A stretch of DNA of 35,063 nucleotides, from positions 1 through 35,063 of the forward strand of contig JBMNRA010000030.1 of assembly GCA_050944415.1 (NCBI GenBank), in the 5' to 3' direction. A program made the position numbers and the translations under genes. This document shows positions 7,813-17,187 of this stretch, in pieces. The stretch comes from Ruminococcus_G sp050944415. Its GTDB lineage: Bacteria; Bacillota; Clostridia; Lachnospirales; Lachnospiraceae. Positions within the stretch are counted from its first letter, which is position 1; every line of letters starts with the position of its first letter. Under the pieces are notes generated by a model. The model saw only the letters and a list, made by a program, of their open reading frames with translations, was not told where the DNA came from and searched no databases.

Positions 7813-9090
7813 ATGAAGGATATTGCTATCCGTGTGGATAACTTAAGCAAAATATATAAATTATACCATAAACCTTCGGATCGGCTGAAAGAAACGCTGG
7901 GTATGAAGGTGCAGGTAAAGGAACATTATGCGCTTAATGAGGTCAGCTTTGATGTTTATAAAGGAGAAACGGTGGGAATTATCGGAACGAACGGTTCGGG
8001 AAAATCCACCATTTTAAAAATAATCACCGGTGTTCTGAACCCTTCAGGGGGGACGGTGACGGTAAACGGCAGAATTTCCGCCCTTCTGGAATTGGGGGCA
8101 GGATTTAATATGGAATATTCGGGTCTGGAGAATGTGTATCTGAACGGTACCATGATCGGATTTTCAAGGGAAGAGATTGACGCCCGTCTGGATGCCATTT
8201 TAAGTTTTGCCGATATCGGAGACTTTATCTATCAGCCGGTAAAAACATATTCCAGCGGTATGTTTGTACGGCTGGCCTTTGCCGTTGCCATCAATATTGA
8301 GCCGGAGATCCTCATAGTGGATGAAGCCCTTTCGGTGGGCGATGTATTCTTTCAGGCAAAATGTTACCGGAAGTTTGAGGATTTTAAGAAGATGGGAAAG
8401 ACGATTCTGTTTGTCAGTCATGATCTGGGAAGCATCAGCAAATACTGTGACCGGGTGGTTCTGCTGAACCAGGGAGTCAAGCTGGATGAAGGCGCTCCAA
8501 AAGCTATGGTGGATCTTTACAAACGGCTTCTGGTTCATCAGGAAGAGGAGGCCCAGGCTCAGGCTCAGGCGGCGGAAGAAGTCCATGAGGAAGAGGTTCC
8601 TCTTCAGGCCCAGGGAGGCTGCTGGAAGGATTCTCTTGTGACAAACCCTGAAGTGCTGGAGTATGGAGAAAAGCAGGCGGAGGTTGTGGATTTTGCGGTG
8701 CTGGATCAGAACGGCAGAATCACAAATACCGTTGAGAAGGGCACAGAGTTCACAATACGGATGAAAGTTGCCTTCCGAGAGAGAGTGGAGGATCCTATTT
8801 TCGCCTATACGCTGAAAGACCTGAAGGGAACGGAAATTACCGGAACCAATACCATGTTTGAGAAGGTAAATGTGGACGCACAGAATCCCGGGGACGTAAG
8901 GGAAATTACGTTTGTCCAGAAGATGGATCTGCAGGGAGGAGAATATCTGATTTCTTTTGGTTGTACCGGGTACAGAGACGGAGAATTTCACGTTTATCAC
9001 CGTCTGTATGATGCATGTAATATTACTGTGGTGTCGGTGAAAAATACAGTGGGATTTTATGATATGAATTCAAAAGTAACCGTGGAGTAG
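7813..9090 (+). CDS. wzt: Polysaccharide ABC exporter ATPase with Wzt-type C-terminal glycan-recognition extension
   Basis: A 425-residue ATP-binding subunit. The nucleotide-binding domain (about 1-240) has Walker A GTNGSGKST (58-66), a short signature YSSGM (146-150), Walker B ILIVDEAL (166-173) and the switch SHD (202-204). A low-complexity Ala/Gln/Glu linker (about 243-266) leads to a beta-rich domain (about 285-425) in the position of the Wzt C-terminal carbohydrate-binding domain. TagH/RfbE-type ATPases for simple polymers end near 250-300 residues, so this one belongs to the longer Wzt group. In E. coli O8/O9a that domain recognises the capped non-reducing end before export; the next gene encodes a capping-enzyme candidate. 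Function of the extension is inferred from position, length and context. Confidence 0.92.
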   Translation: MKDIAIRVDNLSKIYKLYHKPSDRLKETLGMKVQVKEHYALNEVSFDVYKGETVGIIGTNGSGKSTILKIITGVLNPSGGTVTVNGRISALLELGAGFNMEYSGLENVYLNGTMIGFSREEIDARLDAILSFADIGDFIYQPVKTYSSGMFVRLAFAVAINIEPEILIVDEALSVGDVFFQAKCYRKFEDFKKMGKTILFVSHDLGSISKYCDRVVLLNQGVKLDEGAPKAMVDLYKRLLVHQEEEAQAQAQAAEEVHEEEVPLQAQGGCWKDSLVTNPEVLEYGEKQAEVVDFAVLDQNGRITNTVEKGTEFTIRMKVAFRERVEDPIFAYTLKDLKGTEITGTNTMFEKVNVDAQNPGDVREITFVQKMDLQGGEYLISFGCTGYRDGEFHVYHRLYDACNITVVSVKNTVGFYDMNSKVTVE

Positions 9091-9099
9091 GGGGAAGTT

Positions 9100-11337
9100 A
9101 TGCAGGAGATTATTGGAAACATTACTCTGGACTATACGTACTATTCCGGTGAAGATCTTTACAGTGACGGCGATGTGGAGGATCAGCTGCTGAAAATCGC
9201 CATGGACAGTAAAGAAAATCTTTACAACGGAGTGATCGTCAGAGAGAAAAGCTGGCCGGTACTGTATCACTTTTCACATATCCGGCAGAATATCGTAGAA
9301 TGGCTGCCCATATCCAAAACGGATCGGGTACTGGAAATCGGTTCCGGATGCGGAGCCATTACGGGTATTCTTTCGGAAAAAGCAGGACAGGTTCGCTGTA
9401 TAGAGCTGTCGAAAAAGAGAAGTTATATCAATGCTTATCGGCACAGGAAACAGGATAACATTCGGATTGATGTGGGAAATTTTCAGGATATTGAACAGAA
9501 TCTGACGGAAACCTTTGACTATATTACACTGATTGGGGTGTTCGAATATTCCGAGGGGTATATCGGAGGTCAGAATCCTTATGTAGATATGCTGAAAAAA
9601 ATTTCTGCCCATCTGAAACCCGGAGGAAGGATTGTTATTGCCATAGAAAACCGCCTGGGACTGAAATACTGGGCGGGATGCCGGGAAGATCATGTGGGAA
9701 AATATTTTGAAGGGCTGGAAGGATACCATTATACCCGGGGGGTGAAAACTTTTTCCAGAACGGAACTGGAAGAAATCATCCGGTCTGCCGGAGAGTTTGA
9801 GACGGAATTTTATTACCCCTATCCGGATTACAAATTCCCTATGGCTATCTATTCTGACAGGAGACTTCCGGCTGCAGGAGAGCTGAACAGCAACATGTGC
9901 AATTTTGACCGGGAGAGGCTCCAGGTATTTGATGAGGGAAAAGTCTTTGACACTTTATTGGAAAGCCGGCTCTTTCCTCAGTTTTCCAATTCCTTTCTGG
10001 TGGTACTGACAGTGCCGGGAGAGAAAGAAAATGAAAAGGAAAAAACGGTCTACAGTAAATATTCCAATGAGAGAGCCATCCCTCTGGCCATCCGGACAGA
10101 TATTCTTGAAAAAGCGGACGGCAGACAGTGTGTAAGAAAGACTGCCTGGAGAGAAGAGGGGCGGGAGCATATTTGTGCCCTTTCCAGGAGCTTTGATCTT
10201 CTGGAAAAACAGTATGAGGGAACGGATATTCATATTAACAGATGTTCAGTATCCGAAAGCGGAGTGGAGCTGGAATACCTTGAGGGGATTTCTCTGGAGG
10301 AACAGATGGACGAGCTGATCAGGGGAAAACAGTATGACAAGGCGAGGGAACTGATGCTGAATTATCTGGATACGGTGAAGGATACGGGAAGTCAGACAGA
10401 TTTTCAGATGACAGAAGATTTCTGCCGTGTTTTCGGAAATCCTGAACTTCCCAAAGGTCTGAAATCCCTTGCTGTGACGGATATTGACATGGTACTGGAA
10501 AATGTTCTGATTCATAACGGATGGAATCTGATTGATTATGAGTGGACTTTTGCATTCCCTATTCCGGTTTCTTTTGTACTGTTCAGAATTATTCACTATT
10601 ATAAAGAAACCAGTGAATTGAGGAAATGTGTGAATGACTGGAATCTTTATGAAGAGATGGGCATTTCAGGTGAAGAGACGGCAATGTATCTTCAGATGGA
10701 AAAACATTTCCAGGAATATATTCTGGGCAGCCATGTGCCCCTTCGGGAAATGTATGAAGAGATTTCACCGGGAGTTTTGAATGTGTACCGGATGGCGGAG
10801 GCGGAAAGAAAGAAAAGAGACGCCCAGCGGCTGCAGGTATTCTATGCTTCGGAGGGGGAATTCAGGGAAGAAGATTCTGTCTACTATCCCATGCCGGAGG
10901 GCAGGATCAGTCTGAGTATTTCCATACCGGAACATATTGGAAAGATCCGGCTGGATCCCTGTTCTTATGCCGGCGTACTGACGGTAAAAAGACTGAAATT
11001 TGCCGGCGGAAGTGAAGAAAGAGTTAATTACATTTCCAATGGTTTTATGTTGGATGAGAAGAGAATTGTGTTTGATACTATGGATCCCCAGATCCTGATT
11101 TCGGAAATTCCGGAGGGAGCCGCTGTTCTGGAGGCAGAGCTGGAGATGGATATCGCTTCGAAAGAAATCGGAATGTTTCTTCAGGAACTGGAACGGCTTC
11201 CGCGCCAGCAGGAAGAAGAGCTGGAACGGCTGAGGGATGAGCTTGGCAGGAAAGAACGTTTGATTCATGATATGGAAAATACGAAAGTCTGGAAGATATA
11301 TCGGAAATTCAGAAAAATGACCGGAAAGGGCAGATAA
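9100..11337 (+). CDS. WbdD-like methyltransferase-kinase fusion with C-terminal coiled coil, chain-terminator candidate
   Basis: A 745-residue protein with three parts. Residues about 60-200 are a class I SAM methyltransferase: motif I VLEIGSGCGAITGIL (77-91), an acidic end of strand 2 (IELS, about 101-104) and a later HLKPGGRIVIAIEN (171-184). Residues about 315-500 look like a small-molecule kinase: VRKTAW (candidate ATP-binding K347), the catalytic-loop-like TDIDMVLENVL (D461 or D463, N468) and LIDYEW (metal-binding D479). A beta-type segment (about 595-690) precedes a Glu/Arg/Leu heptad region (about 690-728) and a basic tail. Methyltransferase, kinase and coiled coil in this order match E. 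coli WbdD, which caps the O-antigen end. It sits directly behind the Wzt with C-terminal extension and 3 bases before a large GT2. The kinase call rests on motif reading only. Confidence 0.72.
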   Translation: MQEIIGNITLDYTYYSGEDLYSDGDVEDQLLKIAMDSKENLYNGVIVREKSWPVLYHFSHIRQNIVEWLPISKTDRVLEIGSGCGAITGILSEKAGQVRCIELSKKRSYINAYRHRKQDNIRIDVGNFQDIEQNLTETFDYITLIGVFEYSEGYIGGQNPYVDMLKKISAHLKPGGRIVIAIENRLGLKYWAGCREDHVGKYFEGLEGYHYTRGVKTFSRTELEEIIRSAGEFETEFYYPYPDYKFPMAIYSDRRLPAAGELNSNMCNFDRERLQVFDEGKVFDTLLESRLFPQFSNSFLVVLTVPGEKENEKEKTVYSKYSNERAIPLAIRTDILEKADGRQCVRKTAWREEGREHICALSRSFDLLEKQYEGTDIHINRCSVSESGVELEYLEGISLEEQMDELIRGKQYDKARELMLNYLDTVKDTGSQTDFQMTEDFCRVFGNPELPKGLKSLAVTDIDMVLENVLIHNGWNLIDYEWTFAFPIPVSFVLFRIIHYYKETSELRKCVNDWNLYEEMGISGEETAMYLQMEKHFQEYILGSHVPLREMYEEISPGVLNVYRMAEAERKKRDAQRLQVFYASEGEFREEDSVYYPMPEGRISLSISIPEHIGKIRLDPCSYAGVLTVKRLKFAGGSEERVNYISNGFMLDEKRIVFDTMDPQILISEIPEGAAVLEAELEMDIASKEIGMFLQELERLPRQQEEELERLRDELGRKERLIHDMENTKVWKIYRKFRKMTGKGR

Positions 11338-11340
11338 CGG

Positions 11341-13872
11341 ATGGGAAAAATACTCTGGAGCGTGGATTTCGAAGAGATTCACTGCGAGGAAGGAATTCAA
11401 TATGAAGCCGGCGGATGGGCGACAGGATCTGGCGGAGAGAAGGTCACCTTGAAACTTCTGGCGGACGGTGGGAAGGAGATTCCCTTTCTTCTGAAAATGG
11501 AAGAGCGGCCGGATGTCCAAAAAGCCATACCGGATGTGACGGACAGAATCGATATCGGGTACCGGATCTGTGTAGAGAATGCGCCAAAGCTGTGGGAGAA
11601 CTATAAAAAAGTATCCCTGTGGATATCCGATGGAGAATCCCGTATCAAGGTGTTGGACAGACCTACAGAAGATATCAGAAATCTTTATTATGATCAGACG
11701 ATTACCTGGAAGATTGATGTGGTGGACCAGACGGAAGGATTGATGACGCTTCAGGGATGGGTGATCGGCATGTTCCATGATGAGAAGGTTTCTCTGGAAG
11801 ATGAAAATGGAAATGAAATTCCCCATGAGATGATGCGGATAATTCGAACGGATGTAAACAAAGCCTATAGCGTTGGCAAAGAAGCGGAGAATGACCGGTG
11901 CGGGTTTCAGATACGTATCCGCCGCAAAGAAATAAGCTGCCATCAGATTCACCTGAAGTTTACCAACCATCTGACAGAAAAAGAATTTGTTGTGGATCTG
12001 AAAAAATTTGACTATGAGCATTCCAAACGGGGCAGGCTGAAAGAAATTCTGGCCTGGAAGAACCGTCGGGAAAATATGGCTTATATAAGAGAGAATGGCC
12101 TGGGGAGCTTTGTAAACCGGGTGAAACGAGAGTTGGAACCGGTTTATGGAGATTATAATATCTGGCAGAAAGAACACAGGACGTCAAACAGGGAGCTGAA
12201 GAAGCAGCGGAATCACCGATTTGCCATTCAGCCACTGATCAGTATTATTATTCCTCTTTATAATACGCCGCGGGAATATCTGCAAGTGATGGTGGATTCT
12301 CTGTTAGAGCAGACTTATGGAAATTTTCAGGTCTGCCTGGCGGACGGGAGCAGCGATTCTTCTGTTGGAGAATTTCTGAAGAAGCAGTATGGCAGTGAAA
12401 GCAGAATCCGTTATAAAAAGCTGAAAACAAACCTGGGGATTTCGGGAAATACCAATGAAGCTCTTGCTATGGCAGAGGGTGATTATATCATGCTTGCGGA
12501 TCACGATGATATTGTGGCGCCGGATGCTCTTTACGAACTGGTGCGGCTTCTCAATGAAAATCCGGGACTGGATATCATCTATACGGATGAAGACAAAGTG
12601 AGTATGGACGGGAAAAAGTATTATGATCCCAATTTTAAGTCGGATTTTAATATTGATCTGCTGCGCAGCGTCAATTACATCTGCCATATTTTTCTGGTGC
12701 GGCGGGAAATTGTGAAAAAGGCAGGGGGATTTCGTTCAGAATATGACGGTGCTCAGGATTATGACTTTATTCTGCGCTGTGTGGAACAGACAGATCAGAT
12801 TGGACACATACCGAAGGCGCTGTACCACTGGAGAGCTCATCCGGATTCTACGGCCGGTAATCCTCAAAGCAAACAGTATGCCGTTAATGCAGGCAGAAGA
12901 GCCCTGGCAGAACATTACCGCCGGATGGGTATAGAGGCCCAGGTGGAAAATACGGAAATTTTCGGCATTTACCGGACGGTGTACAAAGTACAGGGCCATC
13001 CGAAGGTGTCAGTGCTTATCCTGAATAAGGATCACAGGGATGATCTGGAAAAATGTGTGGTTTCCATTGTGGAAAAAACCACATATGACAATTATGAGAT
13101 TCTGGTCATAGAGAACAACAGCGAGGAGCCGGAAACCTTTGAATTTTACCGCCAGCTTCAGAAGAAATACGATTGTGTACGTGTGATTACCTGGGAGGGA
13201 AGCTTCAATTATGCCAGCATTAATAATTTCGGAGCGGAACATGCCGGGGGAGAATATCTGATTCTGCTGAACAACGACATCGAAGTGATTGCTCCCGGAT
13301 GGATGGAAGAGATGCTGGGATGCTGCCAGCGCAGTGACGTGGGAATTGTGGGAGCAAAGCTTTTCTATCCCGATGATACAATTCAGCACGCGGGAGTGGT
13401 GATCGGCATGGGAGGCATAGCCGGTCATATTCTGTGCAGGGCTGACGGGAAAGAGTACGGTTACAATGCCCGCCTGGTTACCATGCAGGATATCAGTGCG
13501 GTGACAGCGGCCTGTCTGATGATTTCACGGGAAGATTTTGCCCTTGTGGAAGGGTTTGACGAACGGTACACGGTAGCATTTAATGACATAGATCTCTGCC
13601 TGAAGGTAAGAGAAAAGGGAAAACTGGTGGTATTTAACCCCTATGTTACTCTGTACCATTATGAATCCAAGTCCAGAGGACTGGAAGATACGCCGGAAAA
13701 ACTGGAACGTTTCCGGAAGGAAGTGGAATATTTTCAGAATAAATGGAAGGAATTGCTGGAAAAAGGCGATCCCTATTATAATGTAAATCTTACATTGACA
13801 GAGGGAGACTGCAGCCTCAGAAAAGCTGCGGAAAAGTTTGGAGGAGTAACAGGTGCGCAGAGAAATATTTGA
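11341..13872 (+). CDS. Large glycosyltransferase with N-terminal beta module and two GT2 domains (paralogue 1)
   Basis: An 843-residue cytoplasmic enzyme. Residues 1-220 form a non-catalytic region with a GW...DV...CGF pattern (about 139-188) shared with paralogue 2. GT2 domain A spans about 299-520 with SIIIPLYNTP, the metal-binding DHDD (387-390), YTDEDK and GAQDYDF; domain B spans about 555-780 with LLNND (642-646), GIVGAKL and AFNDIDLC. The C terminus has YHYESKSRG and GDPYYN-x-NLTL, conserved in all three paralogues of this locus. Two GT2 active sites in one chain suggest a polymerase building a disaccharide-type repeat; with the rml genes present, at least one activity is likely a rhamnosyltransferase. 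Start ATG lies 3 bases after the WbdD-like gene. Confidence 0.85.
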   Translation: MGKILWSVDFEEIHCEEGIQYEAGGWATGSGGEKVTLKLLADGGKEIPFLLKMEERPDVQKAIPDVTDRIDIGYRICVENAPKLWENYKKVSLWISDGESRIKVLDRPTEDIRNLYYDQTITWKIDVVDQTEGLMTLQGWVIGMFHDEKVSLEDENGNEIPHEMMRIIRTDVNKAYSVGKEAENDRCGFQIRIRRKEISCHQIHLKFTNHLTEKEFVVDLKKFDYEHSKRGRLKEILAWKNRRENMAYIRENGLGSFVNRVKRELEPVYGDYNIWQKEHRTSNRELKKQRNHRFAIQPLISIIIPLYNTPREYLQVMVDSLLEQTYGNFQVCLADGSSDSSVGEFLKKQYGSESRIRYKKLKTNLGISGNTNEALAMAEGDYIMLADHDDIVAPDALYELVRLLNENPGLDIIYTDEDKVSMDGKKYYDPNFKSDFNIDLLRSVNYICHIFLVRREIVKKAGGFRSEYDGAQDYDFILRCVEQTDQIGHIPKALYHWRAHPDSTAGNPQSKQYAVNAGRRALAEHYRRMGIEAQVENTEIFGIYRTVYKVQGHPKVSVLILNKDHRDDLEKCVVSIVEKTTYDNYEILVIENNSEEPETFEFYRQLQKKYDCVRVITWEGSFNYASINNFGAEHAGGEYLILLNNDIEVIAPGWMEEMLGCCQRSDVGIVGAKLFYPDDTIQHAGVVIGMGGIAGHILCRADGKEYGYNARLVTMQDISAVTAACLMISREDFALVEGFDERYTVAFNDIDLCLKVREKGKLVVFNPYVTLYHYESKSRGLEDTPEKLERFRKEVEYFQNKWKELLEKGDPYYNVNLTLTEGDCSLRKAAEKFGGVTGAQRNI

Positions 13873-16297
13873 GGTGAAAAGAGAACGGTTCCATCTGATG
13901 GATCCGGATGTATACATTCTTCAGGGAAACTGGCCGAAAGAGTATGAACCGGACGTGTGGCTGGATAATGAACCGGTAGTAGAGGTGACACTGGAAGACT
14001 GGGAAAATACCAGTGCACTGGAACGTTTTATGGATCTGGATATGATGCAGGGGAAAAAGGTAACCATGTCTCTTCGGCTGCCTCCTCTGAAAAACAGAAA
14101 AAGGCTGAAAATATATGCTGCCTGCGGCGATGATAGAATTCTCTGGTTTTCGATTTCGGCGGCTGATCTGCTGAAACGGCAGGGAAAGCCTTTTTATTTC
14201 ATTGAGGAAGAAAAAGCCAATCCGTCCTCCCGAACCCTGAAAGTGAGGGGATGGGTTGCATGGAAAGAACCGGTGACTATCCGGGTTTATGATGAACACG
14301 GAAAAAGGATCCCCTGCGACATTCAGCTGAATAACCGTGTGGATGTGGCGGAGATGTTTAAGGAAACGGAAATTGATCCCAAATGCGGTTTCTACATGGA
14401 ACTTTCCAATGTCAGGACGAAAGTGGTTTATCTGGTATTCCGGGCATCGGATACCAAGGCTATCTATCCGGTAAATATGCAGAGAATCATGATTCTGGCC
14501 AATAAAGCGGGACGGCTGGTTAAAAAAGGGAGACGGTACATGGCTTCCCACGGCGTGAAAGCGCTGATGATCAAAGCGGCAGGGAAAATCGCAGGTATGA
14601 GAAAGGCGCCGGTGTCTTACGACAAATGGCTTCCCAAACATCTGCCGACGCCGGCCATGCTGGCCCGGCAGCGGGAGACCAGATTTGAAATCATGCCGAA
14701 AATCAGTATTGTGGTTCCCTTGTACCGGACACCGGAAGGTTATCTCTCTCAGCTGGTTCAGTCCATAAAAGAGCAGACTTACAGTAACTGGGAACTATGT
14801 CTGTCCGACGGAAGCGGGCCGGATTCTCCTTTGAAGCATGTGCTGGAACAGTATCAGCGGGAGGATGAAAGAATCAAGGTGGTTACACATGAAGAGTCTC
14901 TTCGAATCGCGGAAAATACCAATGCGGCTGTTGAAGCAGCTACAGGAGAATGGATTGCTTTTGCCGATCATGATGATATGCTGACGCCGGATGCGCTGTT
15001 TGCCTGTGTGAAAGGACTGAATGAACATCCAGATACGGAGATTATTTACTCAGATGAAGATAAAATGTCCATGGACGGCAACAAGTACTTTCAGCCTCAT
15101 TTTAAGCCGGATTACAATCCGGATCTGCTCTGCACGGTAAATTATATCTGCCACCTGCTGGTGGTAAAGCGCACCGTTATTGAAAAAGCAGGAATGTTCC
15201 GGCCAGAATATGATGGCGCCCAGGATTACGATTTTATTTTCCGCTGTGTAGAAACCAGTCAAAATATATATCACGTTCCCAGGATTTTGTATCATTGGAG
15301 AAGCCATGAGGATTCTACTTCAGAGAATCCGGAAAGCAAGCTGTATGCTTTTGACGCGGGTCAGAGAGCTGTCCAGGCCCATTATGACCGTCTGGGGATA
15401 AAAGCAGAGGTGACAAAAGGGGAATATCTGGGACTTTACAGGACGCGATTTATCCGGGATTATGATCCGTTGATTTCCATTATTATCCCTAATAAAGATC
15501 ATGTGGATGATCTTGAGCGTTGTATCGGCTCCATTGAGGAAAAGTCCACTTATAAAAATTACGAATATATCATTGTGGAAAATAACAGTACGGAAGAGAA
15601 AACCTTTGCTTATTATAAAGAACTGGAGATGAAAAATCCGAAAGTTCATGTGGTATACTGGGACGGCATTTTTAATTATTCCGCCATCAATAATTTCGGG
15701 GAATCTTATGCAAAGGGAGAATATCTTCTGCTGCTTAACAATGACACGGAGATTATCAATCCGGACTGTCTGGAAGAACTGCTGGGTTACTGCATGCGGG
15801 AAGATGTGGGTGCAGTCGGTGCACGTCTGTATTATGAAGATGATACCATTCAGCATGCAGGTGTGGTGATTGGTTTCGGAGGCATTGCCGGACATTGTTT
15901 CGTAATGCAGCCCAGAGGCTATACCGGGTACTGTCACAGAATTATCTGTGCACAGGATTACAGCGCGGTAACGGCGGCCTGTATGATGGTAAAGAGAAGT
16001 GTTTTCGAGGAAGTGGGAGGCCTTTCCGAGGAACTGCAGGTAGCTTTCAATGATATTGACTTCTGCATGAAAATCAGGAGAACAGGAAGGCTTATTGTAT
16101 ATAATCCCTATGCGGAACTATATCATTACGAGTCCAAGTCCAGAGGATTGGAAGACACGCCGGAGAAAGTGGCCAGGTTTAACAGGGAAATTGCCGTGTT
16201 TGAAAAAAAATGGCCGGATATTTTCCGAACAGGGGATCCCTACTATAATCCCAATCTGACTCTGGACAGTCAGGACTTTTCCCTGAAAAGAATATAA
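13853..16297 (+). CDS. Large glycosyltransferase with N-terminal beta module and two GT2 domains (paralogue 2)
   Basis: An 814-residue paralogue of the preceding enzyme. Start is GTG at 13853 with GGAGGAG at 13840-13846, overlapping the upstream gene by 20 bases. The N-terminal 270 residues include the GW (133-134)...DV (164-165)...CGF (178-180) module. GT2 domain A (about 283-500) has SIVVPLYRTP and DHDD (372-375); domain B (about 540-765) has SIIIPNKDH and NND (629-631). The tail repeats YHYESKSRGLEDTPEK and GDPYYN-x-NLTL. Both active sites look intact, so it is not a decayed duplicate. Expected to share the building of the main chain with paralogue 1, each adding its own linkages; donor and linkage cannot be told from sequence. 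Confidence 0.85.
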   Translation: MRREIFEVKRERFHLMDPDVYILQGNWPKEYEPDVWLDNEPVVEVTLEDWENTSALERFMDLDMMQGKKVTMSLRLPPLKNRKRLKIYAACGDDRILWFSISAADLLKRQGKPFYFIEEEKANPSSRTLKVRGWVAWKEPVTIRVYDEHGKRIPCDIQLNNRVDVAEMFKETEIDPKCGFYMELSNVRTKVVYLVFRASDTKAIYPVNMQRIMILANKAGRLVKKGRRYMASHGVKALMIKAAGKIAGMRKAPVSYDKWLPKHLPTPAMLARQRETRFEIMPKISIVVPLYRTPEGYLSQLVQSIKEQTYSNWELCLSDGSGPDSPLKHVLEQYQREDERIKVVTHEESLRIAENTNAAVEAATGEWIAFADHDDMLTPDALFACVKGLNEHPDTEIIYSDEDKMSMDGNKYFQPHFKPDYNPDLLCTVNYICHLLVVKRTVIEKAGMFRPEYDGAQDYDFIFRCVETSQNIYHVPRILYHWRSHEDSTSENPESKLYAFDAGQRAVQAHYDRLGIKAEVTKGEYLGLYRTRFIRDYDPLISIIIPNKDHVDDLERCIGSIEEKSTYKNYEYIIVENNSTEEKTFAYYKELEMKNPKVHVVYWDGIFNYSAINNFGESYAKGEYLLLLNNDTEIINPDCLEELLGYCMREDVGAVGARLYYEDDTIQHAGVVIGFGGIAGHCFVMQPRGYTGYCHRIICAQDYSAVTAACMMVKRSVFEEVGGLSEELQVAFNDIDFCMKIRRTGRLIVYNPYAELYHYESKSRGLEDTPEKVARFNREIAVFEKKWPDIFRTGDPYYNPNLTLDSQDFSLKRI

Positions 16298-16323
16298 GGA
16301 CAAAAAACAGGAGGAAATACAGT

Positions 16324-17187
16324 ATGCGGGTTTTGGTAACAGGAGTAAAAGGACAGCTGGGCCATGATGTGATGAATGAACTGGCTCTGCGCGGCTATGA
16401 GGGCGTAGGCGTGGATGTGGAAGAGATGGACATTACTGACGGTGAGGCGGTGGATCGTGTGATTCGCTCTTCAGATGTGGATCAGGTTGTACACTGTGCA
16501 GCATGGACGGCAGTGGATGCCGCGGAAGACAATGAGGAAGTATGCCGGAAGGTTAACGCTCTGGGAACGGAAAATATTGCCAGAGTATGCAGGGCGCTGG
16601 ATCTCCCCATGATTTATCTCAGCACCGATTATGTATTTGACGGACAGGGAGAACGGCCGTGGGAACCGGATGATCCGGTGGTAGCTCCTTTGAATGTTTA
16701 TGGGCAGACCAAGTACGAAGGGGAACAGGCCGTACAAAAATATCTGGACAAATACTATATTGTCCGCATTGCATGGGTGTTTGGCCTGAATGGAAAGAAC
16801 TTTATTAAGACTATGCTGAATCTGGGAAAAACCCATGATACGATTACCGTTGTAAATGATCAGATCGGAACGCCTACCTATACTTACGATCTGGCGCGGC
16901 TTCTGGTAGATATGCTGGAAAAGAAAGAATACGGCATCTATCATGCTACCAATGAGGGGGGATATATCTCCTGGTATGATTTTGCGAAAGAGATTTTCCG
17001 CCAGGCAGGTATGAAAGTGGATGTGGTTCCGGTGACCAGCGAGGAATATCAGGCAAAGGCAAAAAGACCCTTTAACAGCCGGATGGAAAAGAAAAAGCTG
17101 ACGGAACACGGATTTAAACGTCTTCCTGACTGGCGGGACGCGCTGTCACATTATCTGAAGGAACTGGAAAAGTGGGATGAAAAGTAA
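16324..17187 (+). CDS. rmlD: dTDP-4-dehydrorhamnose reductase
   Basis: A 287-residue NAD(P)H-dependent reductase giving dTDP-L-rhamnose from the RmlC product. The N terminus VLVTGVKGQLGHDV carries the G-x2-G-x2-G dinucleotide motif; YLSTDYVFDG and YGQTKYEGE (Tyr-x3-Lys) are the catalytic region; RIAWVFG and NDQIGTPTYTYDLA are RmlD signatures. AGGAGG lies at 16310-16315. Length is standard. With rmlB, rmlA and rmlC upstream this completes the pathway, so the cell can supply its own rhamnose donor from this locus alone. It overlaps the next gene by 11 bases. Confidence 0.97.
   Translation: MRVLVTGVKGQLGHDVMNELALRGYEGVGVDVEEMDITDGEAVDRVIRSSDVDQVVHCAAWTAVDAAEDNEEVCRKVNALGTENIARVCRALDLPMIYLSTDYVFDGQGERPWEPDDPVVAPLNVYGQTKYEGEQAVQKYLDKYYIVRIAWVFGLNGKNFIKTMLNLGKTHDTITVVNDQIGTPTYTYDLARLLVDMLEKKEYGIYHATNEGGYISWYDFAKEIFRQAGMKVDVVPVTSEEYQAKAKRPFNSRMEKKKLTEHGFKRLPDWRDALSHYLKELEKWDEK

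Noticed and set aside
8545..8580. CAGGCT-type short repeats as a CRISPR or satellite
   Set aside because: Only a few imperfect units, inside the Wzt reading frame, where they encode the Ala/Gln linker between the ATPase and the C-terminal domain.
10765..12177. A 470-codon open frame on the minus strand
   Set aside because: It lies antisense to the WbdD-like and first double GT2 genes, which show clear family motifs. The translation is rich in Phe, His, Ile and Arg without any domain, as antisense shadows of such genes are.
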